Assembly: GCF_023702715.1 (NCBI RefSeq)
Contig: NZ_CP098480.1
Span: forward strand, 3,720,001 to 3,784,000
Direction: 5' to 3'
Origin: Acinetobacter sp. C32I
GTDB lineage: Bacteria > Pseudomonadota > Gammaproteobacteria > Pseudomonadales > Moraxellaceae
Length of the DNA stretch: 64,000 nucleotides
Part shown: in pieces, positions 44,596 to 54,142 of the stretch
Layout of the letters: every line of letters starts with the position of its first letter
Numbering within the stretch: the stretch's first letter is position 1
Translations under genes and position numbers: made by a program
The notes under the pieces: model-generated
Databases searched by the model: none
Seen by the model: only the letters and a program-made list of their open reading frames with translations
What the model was told of the DNA's origin: nothing

Positions 44596-45318
44596 TTAGT
44601 TTGGTCTTGCCACATCACCATTTAGTGCACCCGGTAGATCCAAAACGGTTACATCGAGCTCTTCTAAAGCAGCGGGTTTTGCAATGACCAAGGCTAAATA
44701 GCCTTCTTCAAATGCAACACTATTCACGACTTCAACATCTTTATTGAGCTGAGTTGCAGGAGCAGGTAGATCACCTTGGGCTTGAATTAAATGCAACCAA
44801 TGCTTCGGCTTTGCTTTAAACCAGAGACGTGCCACAATTTCCTGACCGAGATAACAACCTTTATCAAAATGTACGCCATCGCGTTGATGTAAACGTAATT
44901 CTTGTGGTTGAAATAAGTGCTCGGTGCTTTGACTAATCCACGCTTGTCCAGACTGAATGGCCTGAACTTGCCAAGTATTGATATCACTTTCTACTGATGA
45001 AAATTCGGTTTGAATGCCGTCTACCTTAGGAAAAACAGGACCGATTTGTTCTAACTTCATTTTAGAAAAGGCGCCAAACTTTTTAATATGCTTAGCAAAT
45101 TCTTCGGCTTGGTCTTGCGTGGTTACAAGCTCAAAGCTCTCTGGGCCAAGTCTTTTAATCCATAAACCAAAATGAATACGTCCTTTTAAGTCACAAATAG
45201 CGGTATAGCGACTTTCATTTTCAGGTACGCGCTCTACATGCACGGTCACTTGACCTTGTAAAAATTTCTGTGCATCTACACCATTCAAACTAAAAGCAGT
45301 AAAAGCAAGCTGACTCAT
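44596..45318 (-). CDS. ygfZ: Folate-binding YgfZ (GcvT-like) iron-sulfur maturation protein
   Basis: This 240-residue tetrahydrofolate-dependent protein supports Fe-S cluster enzymes such as MiaB. It has the GcvT fold start FSLNGVDAQKFLQGQVTVHV and the signature DKGCYLGQEIVARLWFK (Cys155). It is shorter than E. coli YgfZ (326), lacking part of the C-terminal domain, as in many Moraxellaceae-type sequences. It is divergent from the SRPBCC gene across 188 bp. Confidence 0.88.
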   Translation of the reverse strand: MSQLAFTAFSLNGVDAQKFLQGQVTVHVERVPENESRYTAICDLKGRIHFGLWIKRLGPESFELVTTQDQAEEFAKHIKKFGAFSKMKLEQIGPVFPKVDGIQTEFSSVESDINTWQVQAIQSGQAWISQSTEHLFQPQELRLHQRDGVHFDKGCYLGQEIVARLWFKAKPKHWLHLIQAQGDLPAPATQLNKDVEVVNSVAFEEGYLALVIAKPAALEELDVTVLDLPGALNGDVARPN

Positions 45319-45506
45319 AGATCAATCCTAAATCTGCATTCTGATCACGAAAATATGGATTGTTATTTTGCGCTATTTTTCACAAAAAAGCAGCTTGAGA
45401 TTCTCGATATTCGTGCTCAAATGAGGGATTAAAGGCATAGCATTTGTGTACCAAATCGCTATGATAAATCGATCCAACACAAGAATCGTAAGATTGGAGA
45501 ATAATA

Positions 45507-45953
45507 ATGACGGGTACAGTAAAATTACATCGCGTATTGAGTGCGCCACCTGCTCGGGTTTACAAAGCCTTTTTAGATCCTGATGCCTTGGTAAAATGGC
45601 TACCACCGCATGGATTCACTGCAAAAGTTCATCACCTTGATCCTCAAGAGGGTGGCAGCTATAAAATGTCATTTACCAATTTTTCAACTGGACGCTCACA
45701 CTCTTTTGGTGGAACCTATGTTGAACTGGTTCCCAATGAAAGCTTGCGTTATACCGATCGTTTTGATGATCCAAATCTGCCTGGTGATATTCAAGTGACG
45801 ATTCAATTAAAGCAAGTATTGGTCGGTACTGAAATCCATATTACCCAAGAAGGGATACCCGAGGTGATTCCGGTCGAAGCTTGCTATTTAGGTTGGCAAG
45901 AATCAGTGTATCTGCTTGGCTTATTGGTACAGGCTGAGATTCCAGATCAGTAA
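45507..45953 (+). CDS. SRPBCC (AHSA1-like) domain protein
   Basis: This 148-residue START/Bet v1-like protein opens with TGTVKLHRVLSAPPARVYKAFLDPDALVKWLPPHGFTAKV. It has SYKMSFTNFSTGRSHSFGGTYVELVPNESLRYTDRFDD, then a helix near the end (CYLGWQESVYLLGLLV). This matches the activator of Hsp90 ATPase-like (AHSA1) group, which forms a ligand pocket. The function and ligand are unknown. It is the first of several small genes on the plus strand. Confidence 0.85.
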   Translation: MTGTVKLHRVLSAPPARVYKAFLDPDALVKWLPPHGFTAKVHHLDPQEGGSYKMSFTNFSTGRSHSFGGTYVELVPNESLRYTDRFDDPNLPGDIQVTIQLKQVLVGTEIHITQEGIPEVIPVEACYLGWQESVYLLGLLVQAEIPDQ

Positions 45954-46010
45954 TCGAAAACAAGAATCAGCTTAAAAAAACAGTTTATGATGATGACATC
46001 GGGGGATGCT

Positions 46011-46349
46011 ATGTCAGAACAAGCGATGCTTGCACACCGTGAACAGCTTGCACGCCGTGCAATGCTGGACGCTTTAGAAAACCAACAGGCCGAAGACAGT
46101 GTAGAGTTATTTATTCAACATCACCTTGAAGAGGTTGAATCTGTATATTGGCAAAAACACTTTGGGACAGCGACCCCAACTCCGTTGCAGGTATTAGCAT
46201 TTTTGGTGCTTGATCATCAATGGAAGGATGAGGGTTTAGAGCCGCATGACATGCTTGATTTTACTTTGCCCGATGGAATTACTAATTATGTGATTTGTGT
46301 CAGCTTTGATTCCAAAGGGCAGGTGATTGATATCGCAATGGAAAGTTAA
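46011..46349 (+). CDS. Conserved protein of unknown function
   Basis: This 112-residue acidic protein starts at MSEQAMLAHREQLARRAM, preceded by GGGGGATGCT. A helical N-terminus is followed by QVLAFLVLDHQWKDEGLEPHDMLDFTLPDGITNYVICVSFDSKGQVIDIAMES, which looks like a small alpha/beta domain. No catalytic motif is visible. It lies 21 bp upstream of the DUF488 gene and is probably in the same operon. I do not recognise the family with confidence. Confidence 0.7.
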   Translation: MSEQAMLAHREQLARRAMLDALENQQAEDSVELFIQHHLEEVESVYWQKHFGTATPTPLQVLAFLVLDHQWKDEGLEPHDMLDFTLPDGITNYVICVSFDSKGQVIDIAMES

Positions 46350-46370
46350 AACTAAATTGAAGGGCTGGGT

Positions 46371-46727
46371 ATGCAAATTGAGATTAAACGTATTTATGAC
46401 CCTGTCGCAGTCACTGATGGAAAGAGGATCTTGGTTGATCGCTTGTGGCCAAGAGGAATTTCCAAAGAGCGTGCGCATTTGGACTTATGGCTCAAGGAGA
46501 TTGCACCGTCAACAGAATTGCGGCAGGCTTTTTGCCACAAGGCTGAACATTGGCTCAGTTTTCAACAAGGCTATTATCAAGAATTATCTGGAAATCCACA
46601 TGTCAATGAACTCAGAGAAATGGCAGCGCAACAGCAATTGACGCTGATTTATGCAGCCAAAGATCCTCAACTGAATCATGCTTTAGTTTTGAAGAATTAT
46701 TTACTTGGCATCGCGATTCAAGCCTAA
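46371..46727 (+). CDS. DUF488 family protein (YeaO-like)
   Basis: This 118-residue protein has the DUF488 pattern IKRIYDP, GKRILVDRLWPRGISKERAHLDLWLKEIAPSTELR and FQQGYYQEL, with the strand LTLIYAAKDPQLNHALVL. The fold is small alpha/beta and the function is unestablished. It follows the unknown gene by 21 bp and precedes the PhnA-type gene by 52 bp. Confidence 0.88.
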   Translation: MQIEIKRIYDPVAVTDGKRILVDRLWPRGISKERAHLDLWLKEIAPSTELRQAFCHKAEHWLSFQQGYYQELSGNPHVNELREMAAQQQLTLIYAAKDPQLNHALVLKNYLLGIAIQA

Positions 46728-46779
46728 AATTTTGAAAAATTGCGTCTATCCATCATAATAGCCGTTTTGAGTTTCTTTT

Positions 46780-47124
46780 ATGTCTTTTCCAAATTGCCCA
46801 CAATGCCAATCAGAATATACTTACCAAGATGGCGATTTATTGATTTGTCCTGAATGTTCACATGAATGGAAGGAAGGGGAAGTCGCGGCTTCAGAATTAC
46901 AGGACATTATTAAAGATGCCAATGGAAATGTGTTGGCCGATGGTGATAGCGTAACGGTTGTGAAAGACTTAAAAATTAAAGGTTCATCTTCTGTGGTGAA
47001 GGTTGGAACAAAAGTTAAAAGCATCCGTTTAGTTCCAGATGCGAGCGATGGTCATAACATTGATTGTAAAATTGATGGTGTTGGTGCAATGAAACTGAAG
47101 TCTGAGTTTGTGAAAAAAGTTTAA
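46780..47124 (+). CDS. yjdM: PhnA/YjdM family zinc-ribbon protein
   Basis: This 114-residue protein has an N-terminal zinc ribbon ([25 protein letters not shown], four Cys) and the KOW-like C-terminal domain [40 protein letters not shown]. It was once linked to phosphonate use (PhnA), but that role is not supported for E. coli YjdM. It is followed by a good terminator. Confidence 0.92.
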   Translation: MSFPNCPQCQSEYTYQDGDLLICPECSHEWKEGEVAASELQDIIKDANGNVLADGDSVTVVKDLKIKGSSSVVKVGTKVKSIRLVPDASDGHNIDCKIDGVGAMKLKSEFVKKV

Positions 47125-47136
47125 CTTTTTATATTT

Positions 47137-47163
47137 AGGAGCATGAAAATGCTCCTTTTTTAT
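47137..47163 (+). terminator. Terminator of the yjdM gene
   Basis: The stem AGGAGCAT/ATGCTCCT with a GAAA tetraloop and a T-run lies 12 nt after the stop codon. Confidence 0.93.
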
Positions 47164-47274
47164 GTCTGCTCAGAATTACCAAAAGTGAACAAAAAACAAT
47201 CTTTTTAAACTGACCTAGCTGTTCTATATTGGATGAGATAACAAACAACACTAACTCCAATAATAGAGGTCTTT

Positions 47275-47610
47275 ATGTCAGGATGGTTTGAAGTCAGTCA
47301 AGCAAGTGATGGGCAATATCGTTTTGTGTTAAAAGCAGGAAATGGCGAGCCAATTTTAAATAGCGAATTATATAAAACTAAAGCAGCGGCCTTGAATGGG
47401 ATTGCATCGGTACAAAAAAATAGTCCAGATGATGCTCGTTATGAACGTTTAACGTCTAAAAATGAAAAAGCCTATTTTAATTTAAAAGCTGCCAATCATC
47501 AGGTGATTGGTACCAGTCAGTTATATGCCAGTGAGCAGTCTCGAGATAAGGGGATTGAGTCTGTGAAGAAGAATGGCCCATCAGAAACCATTAAAGATCT
47601 GACTGCTTAA
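47275..47610 (+). CDS. yegP: YegP family (DUF1508) protein
   Basis: This 111-residue protein is built of two DUF1508 repeats: SGWFEVSQASDGQYRFVLKAGNGEPILNSELYKTKAAALNGIASVQKNSP (1-51) and a second NEKAYFNLKAANHQVIGTSQLYASEQSRDKGIESVKKNGPS. Each folds as a small beta-sheet plus helix. The function is unknown. A good T-rich terminator follows. Confidence 0.92.
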   Translation: MSGWFEVSQASDGQYRFVLKAGNGEPILNSELYKTKAAALNGIASVQKNSPDDARYERLTSKNEKAYFNLKAANHQVIGTSQLYASEQSRDKGIESVKKNGPSETIKDLTA

Positions 47611-47613
47611 TGG

Positions 47614-47648
47614 ATAAAAAAGCCGTTTCATTGAAACGGCTTTTTTAT
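47614..47648. terminator. Bidirectional terminator between yegP and proS
   Basis: A 17-bp perfect stem ATAAAAAAGCCGTTTCA with its complement, separated by one base, gives an effectively small loop. Confidence 0.95.
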
Positions 47649-47662
47649 GTTTAGAATTTAGA

Positions 47663-49378
47663 TTAGCGAACAAGTTTTGCTAATAATTCTTCTTTATTGA
47701 GATTACTTGATTCAGCATCGCGACGACCTTTGTACTCGAAAGTACCTGCATCCAAACCTTTTTCACCAATCACGATACGATGTGGAATTCCCATCAATTC
47801 AAGATCAGAGAATTTCACCCCTGGGCGTTCATTACGATCATCCAGCAAGACATCATAACCTTGTGCTTGCAGCTCAGCATACAATGCTTCTGCTGCTTCA
47901 AGCGTACGTGGTGATTTATGAGCATTCATTGGCACAATCGCAACTTCAAAAGGCGCAATCGTTTGTGGCCAGATAATGCCTTTCTCATCGAAGTTTTGTT
48001 CGATCGCCGCAGCGACCACACGTGTTACACCGATGCCGTAACAGCCCATGGTGACGGTAAATGGTTTGCCGTCTTCACCAAGAACCTTACAGCCTAAAGC
48101 TTCAGAGTATTTGGTGCCGAGTTGGAAGATGTGACCGACTTCGATCCCGCGTTTAATCTGGATTGTGCCTTTACCATCTGGAGATGGGTCACCTTCAACC
48201 ACATTACGTAGGTCAAATACTTCTGTGAATTTGGCATCACGATCCCAGTTAACTCCCGTTGCATGCTTGTCGACTTCATTTGCACCTGCAACAAAGTCAG
48301 ATAAGACCGATGCAGCACGGTCCACAATCACGGTTAGGCCTTTTTCCACTAAACCTTGTGGGCCACAGAAGCCAGCTGTTAGACCGTGTTGTTGCAATTG
48401 CTGTTCAGTCGCAAATGTTAAAGGTGCTGCAATCAATGGATGCTTTTCAGCTTTAATATCATTGAGTTCATGGTCACCACGGAGGAACAAGGCAACAACT
48501 GGTGTAAGACCTTTGTCGTCAGTTGGACCTTGTACCAATAATGCTTTAACAGACTGTTTCGCATCAGCATTTAAGAACTGGCAAACATCCGCAATAGTTT
48601 TTTGATTTGGCGTATCAACGAGCGTTAATGCTTGAGTTGCAGCAGCACGCTCACCGACTAATAGTGCTTCTGCCATTTCAACGTTGGCGGCAAAGTCAGA
48701 TTCTGTCGAGAAAGCGATGTCATCTTCACCACTTGACGCAAGCACATGGAATTCATGTGATGCTGAACCACCAATTGAACCAGTATCAGCTTGTACTGGA
48801 CGGAAGTCCAAACCTAGACGGGTGAAGATACGACTATAGGTGTCGTACATCACATCATAGGTTTCTTGTAATGAGGCCTGATCTGCATGGAATGAATATG
48901 CATCTTTCATGATGAATTCACGTGAGCGCATTACGCCAAAACGTGGACGAATTTCGTCACGGAATTTGGTTTGAATTTGATAGAAATTCAAAGGGAGCTG
49001 TTTATAGCTCTTGAGTTCATTACGGGCCAAGTCGGTAATCACTTCTTCGTGAGTTGGACCAAGCACGAATGGATTGTCATGGCGATCTTTAAAGCGTAAT
49101 AGTTCTGGGCCGTATTGTTCAAAACGACCAGATTCTTCCCAAAGCGAAGCAGGTTGAGTCACTGGCATAAAGACTTCTAATGCACCTGAACGGTTCATCT
49201 CTTCACGAACAATGGCATCCACTTTCTTTAAAACGCGCGTTCCCATGGGCAACCAAGAGTATAAGCCAGAAGCGAGTTTACGAATCATCCCCGCACGTAG
49301 CATGAGCTGGTGTGAAATCACTTCAGCATCATTTGGGGTTTCTCTTAACGTTGCAAATAAAAAGCGGCTTGCGCGCAT
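47663..49378 (-). CDS. proS: Prolyl-tRNA synthetase
   Basis: This 571-residue class II aminoacyl-tRNA synthetase charges tRNA-Pro. Motif 1 lies in [43 protein letters not shown], motif 2 in [26 protein letters not shown], and motif 3 in [18 protein letters not shown]. The insertion domain that edits Ala-tRNA-Pro (about 230-390) is present, as in the bacterial type, and the anticodon-binding domain ends the protein. It is monocistronic. Confidence 0.97.
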   Translation of the reverse strand: MRASRFLFATLRETPNDAEVISHQLMLRAGMIRKLASGLYSWLPMGTRVLKKVDAIVREEMNRSGALEVFMPVTQPASLWEESGRFEQYGPELLRFKDRHDNPFVLGPTHEEVITDLARNELKSYKQLPLNFYQIQTKFRDEIRPRFGVMRSREFIMKDAYSFHADQASLQETYDVMYDTYSRIFTRLGLDFRPVQADTGSIGGSASHEFHVLASSGEDDIAFSTESDFAANVEMAEALLVGERAAATQALTLVDTPNQKTIADVCQFLNADAKQSVKALLVQGPTDDKGLTPVVALFLRGDHELNDIKAEKHPLIAAPLTFATEQQLQQHGLTAGFCGPQGLVEKGLTVIVDRAASVLSDFVAGANEVDKHATGVNWDRDAKFTEVFDLRNVVEGDPSPDGKGTIQIKRGIEVGHIFQLGTKYSEALGCKVLGEDGKPFTVTMGCYGIGVTRVVAAAIEQNFDEKGIIWPQTIAPFEVAIVPMNAHKSPRTLEAAEALYAELQAQGYDVLLDDRNERPGVKFSDLELMGIPHRIVIGEKGLDAGTFEYKGRRDAESSNLNKEELLAKLVR

Positions 49379-49574
49379 GGAAACTGTCCTAAAGTTAAGT
49401 GTTATTTAAAAAGTGCTATCAATGAGCAAAATAATCAGCTCAGTTTTGAGCAATGGGCATTATGACATGAATCATTCAATTTGGCGCAGTATAAAGTACA
49501 GGCATACGCTTAAATATTGGAATTGTTTAAAGATTAATGTCGAGATGGTCAGTGCGTGATTGTATATTCAGGGT

Positions 49575-50228
49575 TTAGGTCGAGCCGAGTGCATTTAAGC
49601 GATTGATAATATCGCTATATTCAACTTCGGTCTTATGATAGGCATTACGTAGGCTTTCAACGGTTTTTTTGACGTTTTCGATATTTTGAGCATTATTTTC
49701 CAGATTGCTTTTGAGCTGGGCAGGCAGCACTTCACCTTTGCGGTGATATTCCATTTCTTGGCGTTTGAAAGCAATTTTATCCTTTTGTAATTGCTGTAAC
49801 TGTTCTTGCTGATAATTCAGCTGTTTTTTGAGATTTGCTAAAATTTGATCGCGTTTTGCTGCTGCGATTTGTGGACTGCCATAGGCGCGTTTGAGTCTGA
49901 GATCTTGTTCACGACGACGTGCTAGAGATTCGCGTTGAGCCGATTGCTGAACATCGGCAGCAGCATTATAAGCACGATTGCGTTTGATCACTTGCATATT
50001 ACGATCAAGTGCTTCATAGCCATGTCGGATATGCTCTGGGGTGACAGAGGTGCTGACATTAGCAACGCCGTTTTTGTCATAATAACGATACCAAACAGGT
50101 TTAACTTGTTCAGTTGCTGCAAGGCTAGAATGGCTGACAAATAGCAATAGAAAAAATGAACAAATGTAACTACGAGTAATCGTTGTAAAGTGACCAATGC
50201 GGAAACCGCACTTTAACGAACCAGTCAT
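49575..50228 (-). CDS. Exported coiled-coil protein with DUF4124-like start
   Basis: This 217-residue protein has an N-terminal signal segment (SYICSFFLLLFVSHSSLAA). Then comes a DUF4124-like module VWYRYYDKNGVANVSTSVTPEHIRHGYEALD, which often precedes periplasmic envelope proteins. A long coiled coil spans about residues 95-205 (LRLKRAYGSP, ILANLKKQLNYQQEQLQQLQKDK, NIENVKKTVESLRNAY). The function is unknown. It lies divergent from the pil-chp cluster. Confidence 0.75.
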   Translation of the reverse strand: MTGSLKCGFRIGHFTTITRSYICSFFLLLFVSHSSLAATEQVKPVWYRYYDKNGVANVSTSVTPEHIRHGYEALDRNMQVIKRNRAYNAAADVQQSAQRESLARRREQDLRLKRAYGSPQIAAAKRDQILANLKKQLNYQQEQLQQLQKDKIAFKRQEMEYHRKGEVLPAQLKSNLENNAQNIENVKKTVESLRNAYHKTEVEYSDIINRLNALGST

Positions 50229-50507
50229 TACATTCCCCGTAAAAAAGTTAATTAAATCACTTATTTTTAAATAATAATCAGTTGTATATTAGTGCTAATT
50301 TAGACATTTAAAAATAGTTATTCAGCAAAAAAAATAGGAATTTAATCAAAAGTGTGAACTGTTTATGATTGTTAAGCGAAACTGATAGGTTGGTTCAAAA
50401 AACTTCATTGATAATGCAAGTAAAGATATGTTAAAAATATCAACTAATCTGTATAAAACAAATTAAACCAACCATAATTTGTATTGAGTATTGGGGCAGG
50501 ACAATAA

Positions 50508-50891
50508 ATGGAAGATAAATTTCAAAATTTGAAGGTCATGGTGATTGACGATTCAAAAACGATTCGTCGTACAGCTGAGACTTTATTACAACGTGAAGGT
50601 TGTGAAGTGATTACAGCGGTTGATGGCTTTGAAGCATTATCAAAAATTGCAGAAGCTAATCCAGATATCGTTTTTGTTGACATCATGATGCCTCGTTTAG
50701 ACGGTTACCAAACCTGTGCATTAATTAAAAATTCTCTAAATTATCAAAATATTCCAGTCATTATGTTGTCAAGCAAAGACGGTTTGTTTGATCAGGCGAA
50801 AGGGCGTGTTGTGGGGTCGGATGAATATTTAACCAAGCCATTCAGTAAAGATGAGCTGTTAAACGCGATTCGCAACCATGTTAGCGCATAA
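50508..50891 (+). CDS. pilG: Type IV pilus twitching response regulator PilG
   Basis: This 127-residue single-domain receiver has acidic pocket Asp14/Asp15, phosphoacceptor Asp58 in VFVDIMMPRLDG, Ser88 and Lys110 in EYLTKP. The sequence matches PilG, which drives pilus extension via PilB. It is the first gene of the operon; a good GGGGCAGGACAATAA precedes the ATG. PilH follows 20 bp later. Confidence 0.95.
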   Translation: MEDKFQNLKVMVIDDSKTIRRTAETLLQREGCEVITAVDGFEALSKIAEANPDIVFVDIMMPRLDGYQTCALIKNSLNYQNIPVIMLSSKDGLFDQAKGRVVGSDEYLTKPFSKDELLNAIRNHVSA

Positions 50892-50911
50892 AATTTAAGA
50901 TTGAGGAAAAA

Positions 50912-51274
50912 ATGGCTCGCATACTTATTGTAGATGATTCACCTACTGAAACATTTCGCTTTAGAGAAATTTTAACGAAGCACGGTTATGACGTTATTGA
51001 AGCAACCAATGGTGCTGATGGTGTGACCATGGCGCAGGCAGAATTGCCTGACTTGGTGCTGATGGATGTGGTGATGCCAGGGATGAATGGCTTTCAGGCA
51101 ACGCGTCAAATCAGTAAAGGTAAGGACACACAGCATATTCCTGTTGTGATTGTCAGTACCAAAGATCAGGCCACAGACCGTGTATGGGGTAAGCGTCAAG
51201 GGGCTTGTGATTATTTGACTAAGCCAATTGATGAACAGCAACTTATTGATGTCATTAAACAATTATTAAGTTAA
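50912..51274 (+). CDS. pilH: Type IV pilus twitching response regulator PilH
   Basis: This 120-residue single-domain receiver has Asp8/Asp9, phosphoacceptor Asp52 in LVLMDVVMPGMNG, Thr83 and Lys104 in DYLTKP. In the Pil-Chp system PilH antagonises PilG signalling, acting as a phosphate sink or retraction regulator. It lies between pilG and pilI. Confidence 0.94.
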   Translation: MARILIVDDSPTETFRFREILTKHGYDVIEATNGADGVTMAQAELPDLVLMDVVMPGMNGFQATRQISKGKDTQHIPVVIVSTKDQATDRVWGKRQGACDYLTKPIDEQQLIDVIKQLLS

Positions 51275-51321
51275 TTTTTTGCTCAAGACGAGCCTTCTCA
51301 TTACTCAATACGGGATAGGGT

Positions 51322-51858
51322 ATGGCAGCAAATGGATTTATCGAGTTGCTTCGTTTATCCAAGCGAGGCAATAAACAATACACTTCAACTCAAAATGAAG
51401 TCAGCCGTTGGTCTGGTATCGCATTTGAGATGTTAGGGCAATATTTTGTTGCGCCTTTAGGGGAAATTTCGGAGGTAATCTATCCTCCGAAATATACACC
51501 AGTACCAAATACTCAGGCGTGGGTGCGAGGTTTGGCCAATATTCGTGGACGACTACTTTCAGTCTCTGATTTAACACACTTTATTTCAGGGCAGCGAAGT
51601 CAGTTTTCTCCAACGCAAAAAGTGATTTGTATTAGCCATCAAGACCATTATGTGGGGTTGGTCGTCGATCAGGTTTTGGGGATTCAACACTTTAATAAGA
51701 AGAGTTTTTTCTCTCAAAATAATGAGCTGGACAATAAATTGAAAGATTATTGCCAAGGTCATTTCCATCAACATAATCAACAATGGCATGTGTTTTTATT
51801 GAGCCGGTTATTAACCAACCCTCAGTACATGAATGCATCAATAAAATTTATAAACTAA
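51322..51858 (+). CDS. pilI: CheW-like adaptor PilI
   Basis: This 178-residue CheW-domain protein links PilJ to the kinase ChpA. Features are [53 protein letters not shown] and [26 protein letters not shown], the two CheW subdomains. It sits between pilH and pilJ in the usual order. Confidence 0.93.
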   Translation: MAANGFIELLRLSKRGNKQYTSTQNEVSRWSGIAFEMLGQYFVAPLGEISEVIYPPKYTPVPNTQAWVRGLANIRGRLLSVSDLTHFISGQRSQFSPTQKVICISHQDHYVGLVVDQVLGIQHFNKKSFFSQNNELDNKLKDYCQGHFHQHNQQWHVFLLSRLLTNPQYMNASIKFIN

Positions 51859-51904
51859 TTTATACGCTACGGAACATAAGCGCGTATTCAGGGGAGAAGC
51901 TGAC

Positions 51905-53989
51905 ATGGGCTTTAAACTTAAAAAAAAGAACGGCAATGGCGATAGTGCAGGGCTGAAAAAAGGTGGGGCGTTCTTAGATAATATTCGAACGCAACTTGAC
52001 CAGTTTTCGCGCTTATTCGGTGAAACTGAGAAATCAAAACCGATTATCTATCGTGCTTTAATTGCTTTGGCCCTTGCAGTTATCCTTTTGATTTACTTAT
52101 TCGTAAGTGTTCCGCGTTCAAACCAGTTGACCCGTAGTTTAGGTGAATTGCGTTTGTTATCGCAAACAATTTCGCGTCAAGCAACTGAAGCAACTGCTTC
52201 GGGTACGCCAGAAGCGATGAAAAAGTTGGTCGAGTCAGAGAAACAGTTTGCTGAAAACCTGGACACGGTTGAAAGTGTGTACGGTAAAGGCTCTGATGAA
52301 TATAAAAAGGTCAGTGGTCTTTGGGACACTGTTGCCAAGAATATTGACTTGATTGCATCGCAACAAAAAGTCATTAACCAGCTTTACGACACCAACATCT
52401 CGATCAGTGAAACTATTCCTGAGATTCAGGCGGAATATAACTTGATGGTCGACCAGATGGTACGTGAAAACATGCCGAGTAGTCAGGTAATTATCACCAA
52501 AAACCAAGTGTTCATTGCAGAACGTATTTTACGTTCGATCAACTCGGTATTGGTCGGTACGGACAACTCAAGTGTTTCTGCGAATGACTTCGGTGCCGAT
52601 ATTGATACCTTCGGTGTGTATTTAAATGCGCAACTGAATGGTAGTTCGGAACTTGGTGTAGACCGTATCAGTTCAGCAGCATTGCGCGAATCTGTAGACA
52701 GCATTAAGTCGGATTATGATGCTGTATTGAAATCAGCAGCGGCAACGGTATTGCAGAACGCCAACCAGATTGTTCGTGTACGCCAAGCATCGTCACAAAT
52801 TTTCTCGCAGTCCGATGCACTTTTGACTTCACTCAATGATTTGTCCAATAAAGCCGAAGGCGGTTGGGATAACGTTGTTGCGGGGATCGTACTGATTGGT
52901 GCATTAGGTCTATTGGTGTTCTCAGCACTCCAATTACTTGCTTTACGTAGTAATACCGATAAAGAGCGTGTAACGCGTCTACAAGACGAATATGACCGTA
53001 ACCAAAACGCGATTTTACGTTTACTGGATGAAATTGCCGACTTAGCGGACGGTGACTTACGTTCTTATGCGACGGTATCGGAAGACTTTACAGGGGCGAT
53101 TGCCGACTCGATTAACTTCGCGATTGACCAATTACGTGACCTTGTTTCTCGTATTACCGACACTTCGCAAGAGGTGGCACGTTATACCCAAGATACCCAG
53201 AGTATTACCAACCAGTTAGCAGAAGCATCTGAACATCAGGCACAAGAAATTGCAGGTGCATCAGCAGCGATGAACGAAATGGCATTGTCGATTGACCAAG
53301 TATCTGCCAACGCATCTGAATCTGCTGACGTAGCACAACGTTCGGTACAAATTGCAACCAATGGTGCGCAAGTGGTAAACCGTTCGATTGAAGGTATGGA
53401 TCACATTCGTGAACAGATCCAAGAAACATCAAAACGTATTAAGCGTTTGGGTGAGTCTTCGCAAGAGATTGGTAACATCGTCTCGTTGATTAACGATATT
53501 GCCGACCAAACCAACATCTTGGCATTAAACGCAGCGATCCAAGCATCGATGGCGGGTGAAGCGGGTCGTGGTTTCGCGGTCGTAGCCGATGAAGTACAGC
53601 GTCTTGCAGAACGTTCTGCATCAGCAACCAAGCAGATTGAAAGCTTAGTAAAAACCATTCAAACCGATACCAACGAAGCCGTAATTTCGATGGAACAAAC
53701 CACATCGGAAGTTGTACGTGGTGCGAACTTGGCGAAGGATGCGGGGATTGCACTGGATGAGATTCAAACTGTATCAGGCGACTTGGCAAAACTGATTGCG
53801 AGCATTTCGGATGCAGCAAAACTTCAGTCTGCATCTGCCAGTCATATTGCAACTACGATGAATGTCGTACAGGAAATTACATCACAAACGACAACTGCAA
53901 CGTTTGATACAGCACGCTCAGTATCTGAGTTGGCAAACATGGCTGAATCATTACGTGAATCGGTAACGGACTTTAAGTTACCTGATTAA
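51905..53989 (+). CDS. pilJ: Methyl-accepting chemotaxis receptor PilJ
   Basis: This 694-residue transducer of the Pil-Chp system senses surface contact or pilin. It has a cytoplasmic N-terminus, TM1 (about 51-70, [19 protein letters not shown]), a periplasmic PilJ-type helical domain (about 75-320), TM2 (about 325-347), a HAMP-like region, and the long signalling hairpin with [40 protein letters not shown] (about 535-575). GGGGAGAAGCTGAC precedes the ATG. Confidence 0.95.
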   Translation: MGFKLKKKNGNGDSAGLKKGGAFLDNIRTQLDQFSRLFGETEKSKPIIYRALIALALAVILLIYLFVSVPRSNQLTRSLGELRLLSQTISRQATEATASGTPEAMKKLVESEKQFAENLDTVESVYGKGSDEYKKVSGLWDTVAKNIDLIASQQKVINQLYDTNISISETIPEIQAEYNLMVDQMVRENMPSSQVIITKNQVFIAERILRSINSVLVGTDNSSVSANDFGADIDTFGVYLNAQLNGSSELGVDRISSAALRESVDSIKSDYDAVLKSAAATVLQNANQIVRVRQASSQIFSQSDALLTSLNDLSNKAEGGWDNVVAGIVLIGALGLLVFSALQLLALRSNTDKERVTRLQDEYDRNQNAILRLLDEIADLADGDLRSYATVSEDFTGAIADSINFAIDQLRDLVSRITDTSQEVARYTQDTQSITNQLAEASEHQAQEIAGASAAMNEMALSIDQVSANASESADVAQRSVQIATNGAQVVNRSIEGMDHIREQIQETSKRIKRLGESSQEIGNIVSLINDIADQTNILALNAAIQASMAGEAGRGFAVVADEVQRLAERSASATKQIESLVKTIQTDTNEAVISMEQTTSEVVRGANLAKDAGIALDEIQTVSGDLAKLIASISDAAKLQSASASHIATTMNVVQEITSQTTTATFDTARSVSELANMAESLRESVTDFKLPD

Positions 53990-54142
53990 ACCGAATTGGA
54001 AAGGCAGATGGGGGTGTCTGTCTTTCCATTTTTAGAGATGTTGGATATCTCAACAAGGTGATGGCGACATGTAACTACATCTTGTGTGATAGATAGACGT
54101 AATTTTTACCCACATTGGTGGATAAAAACGAAAGAAGCAGCT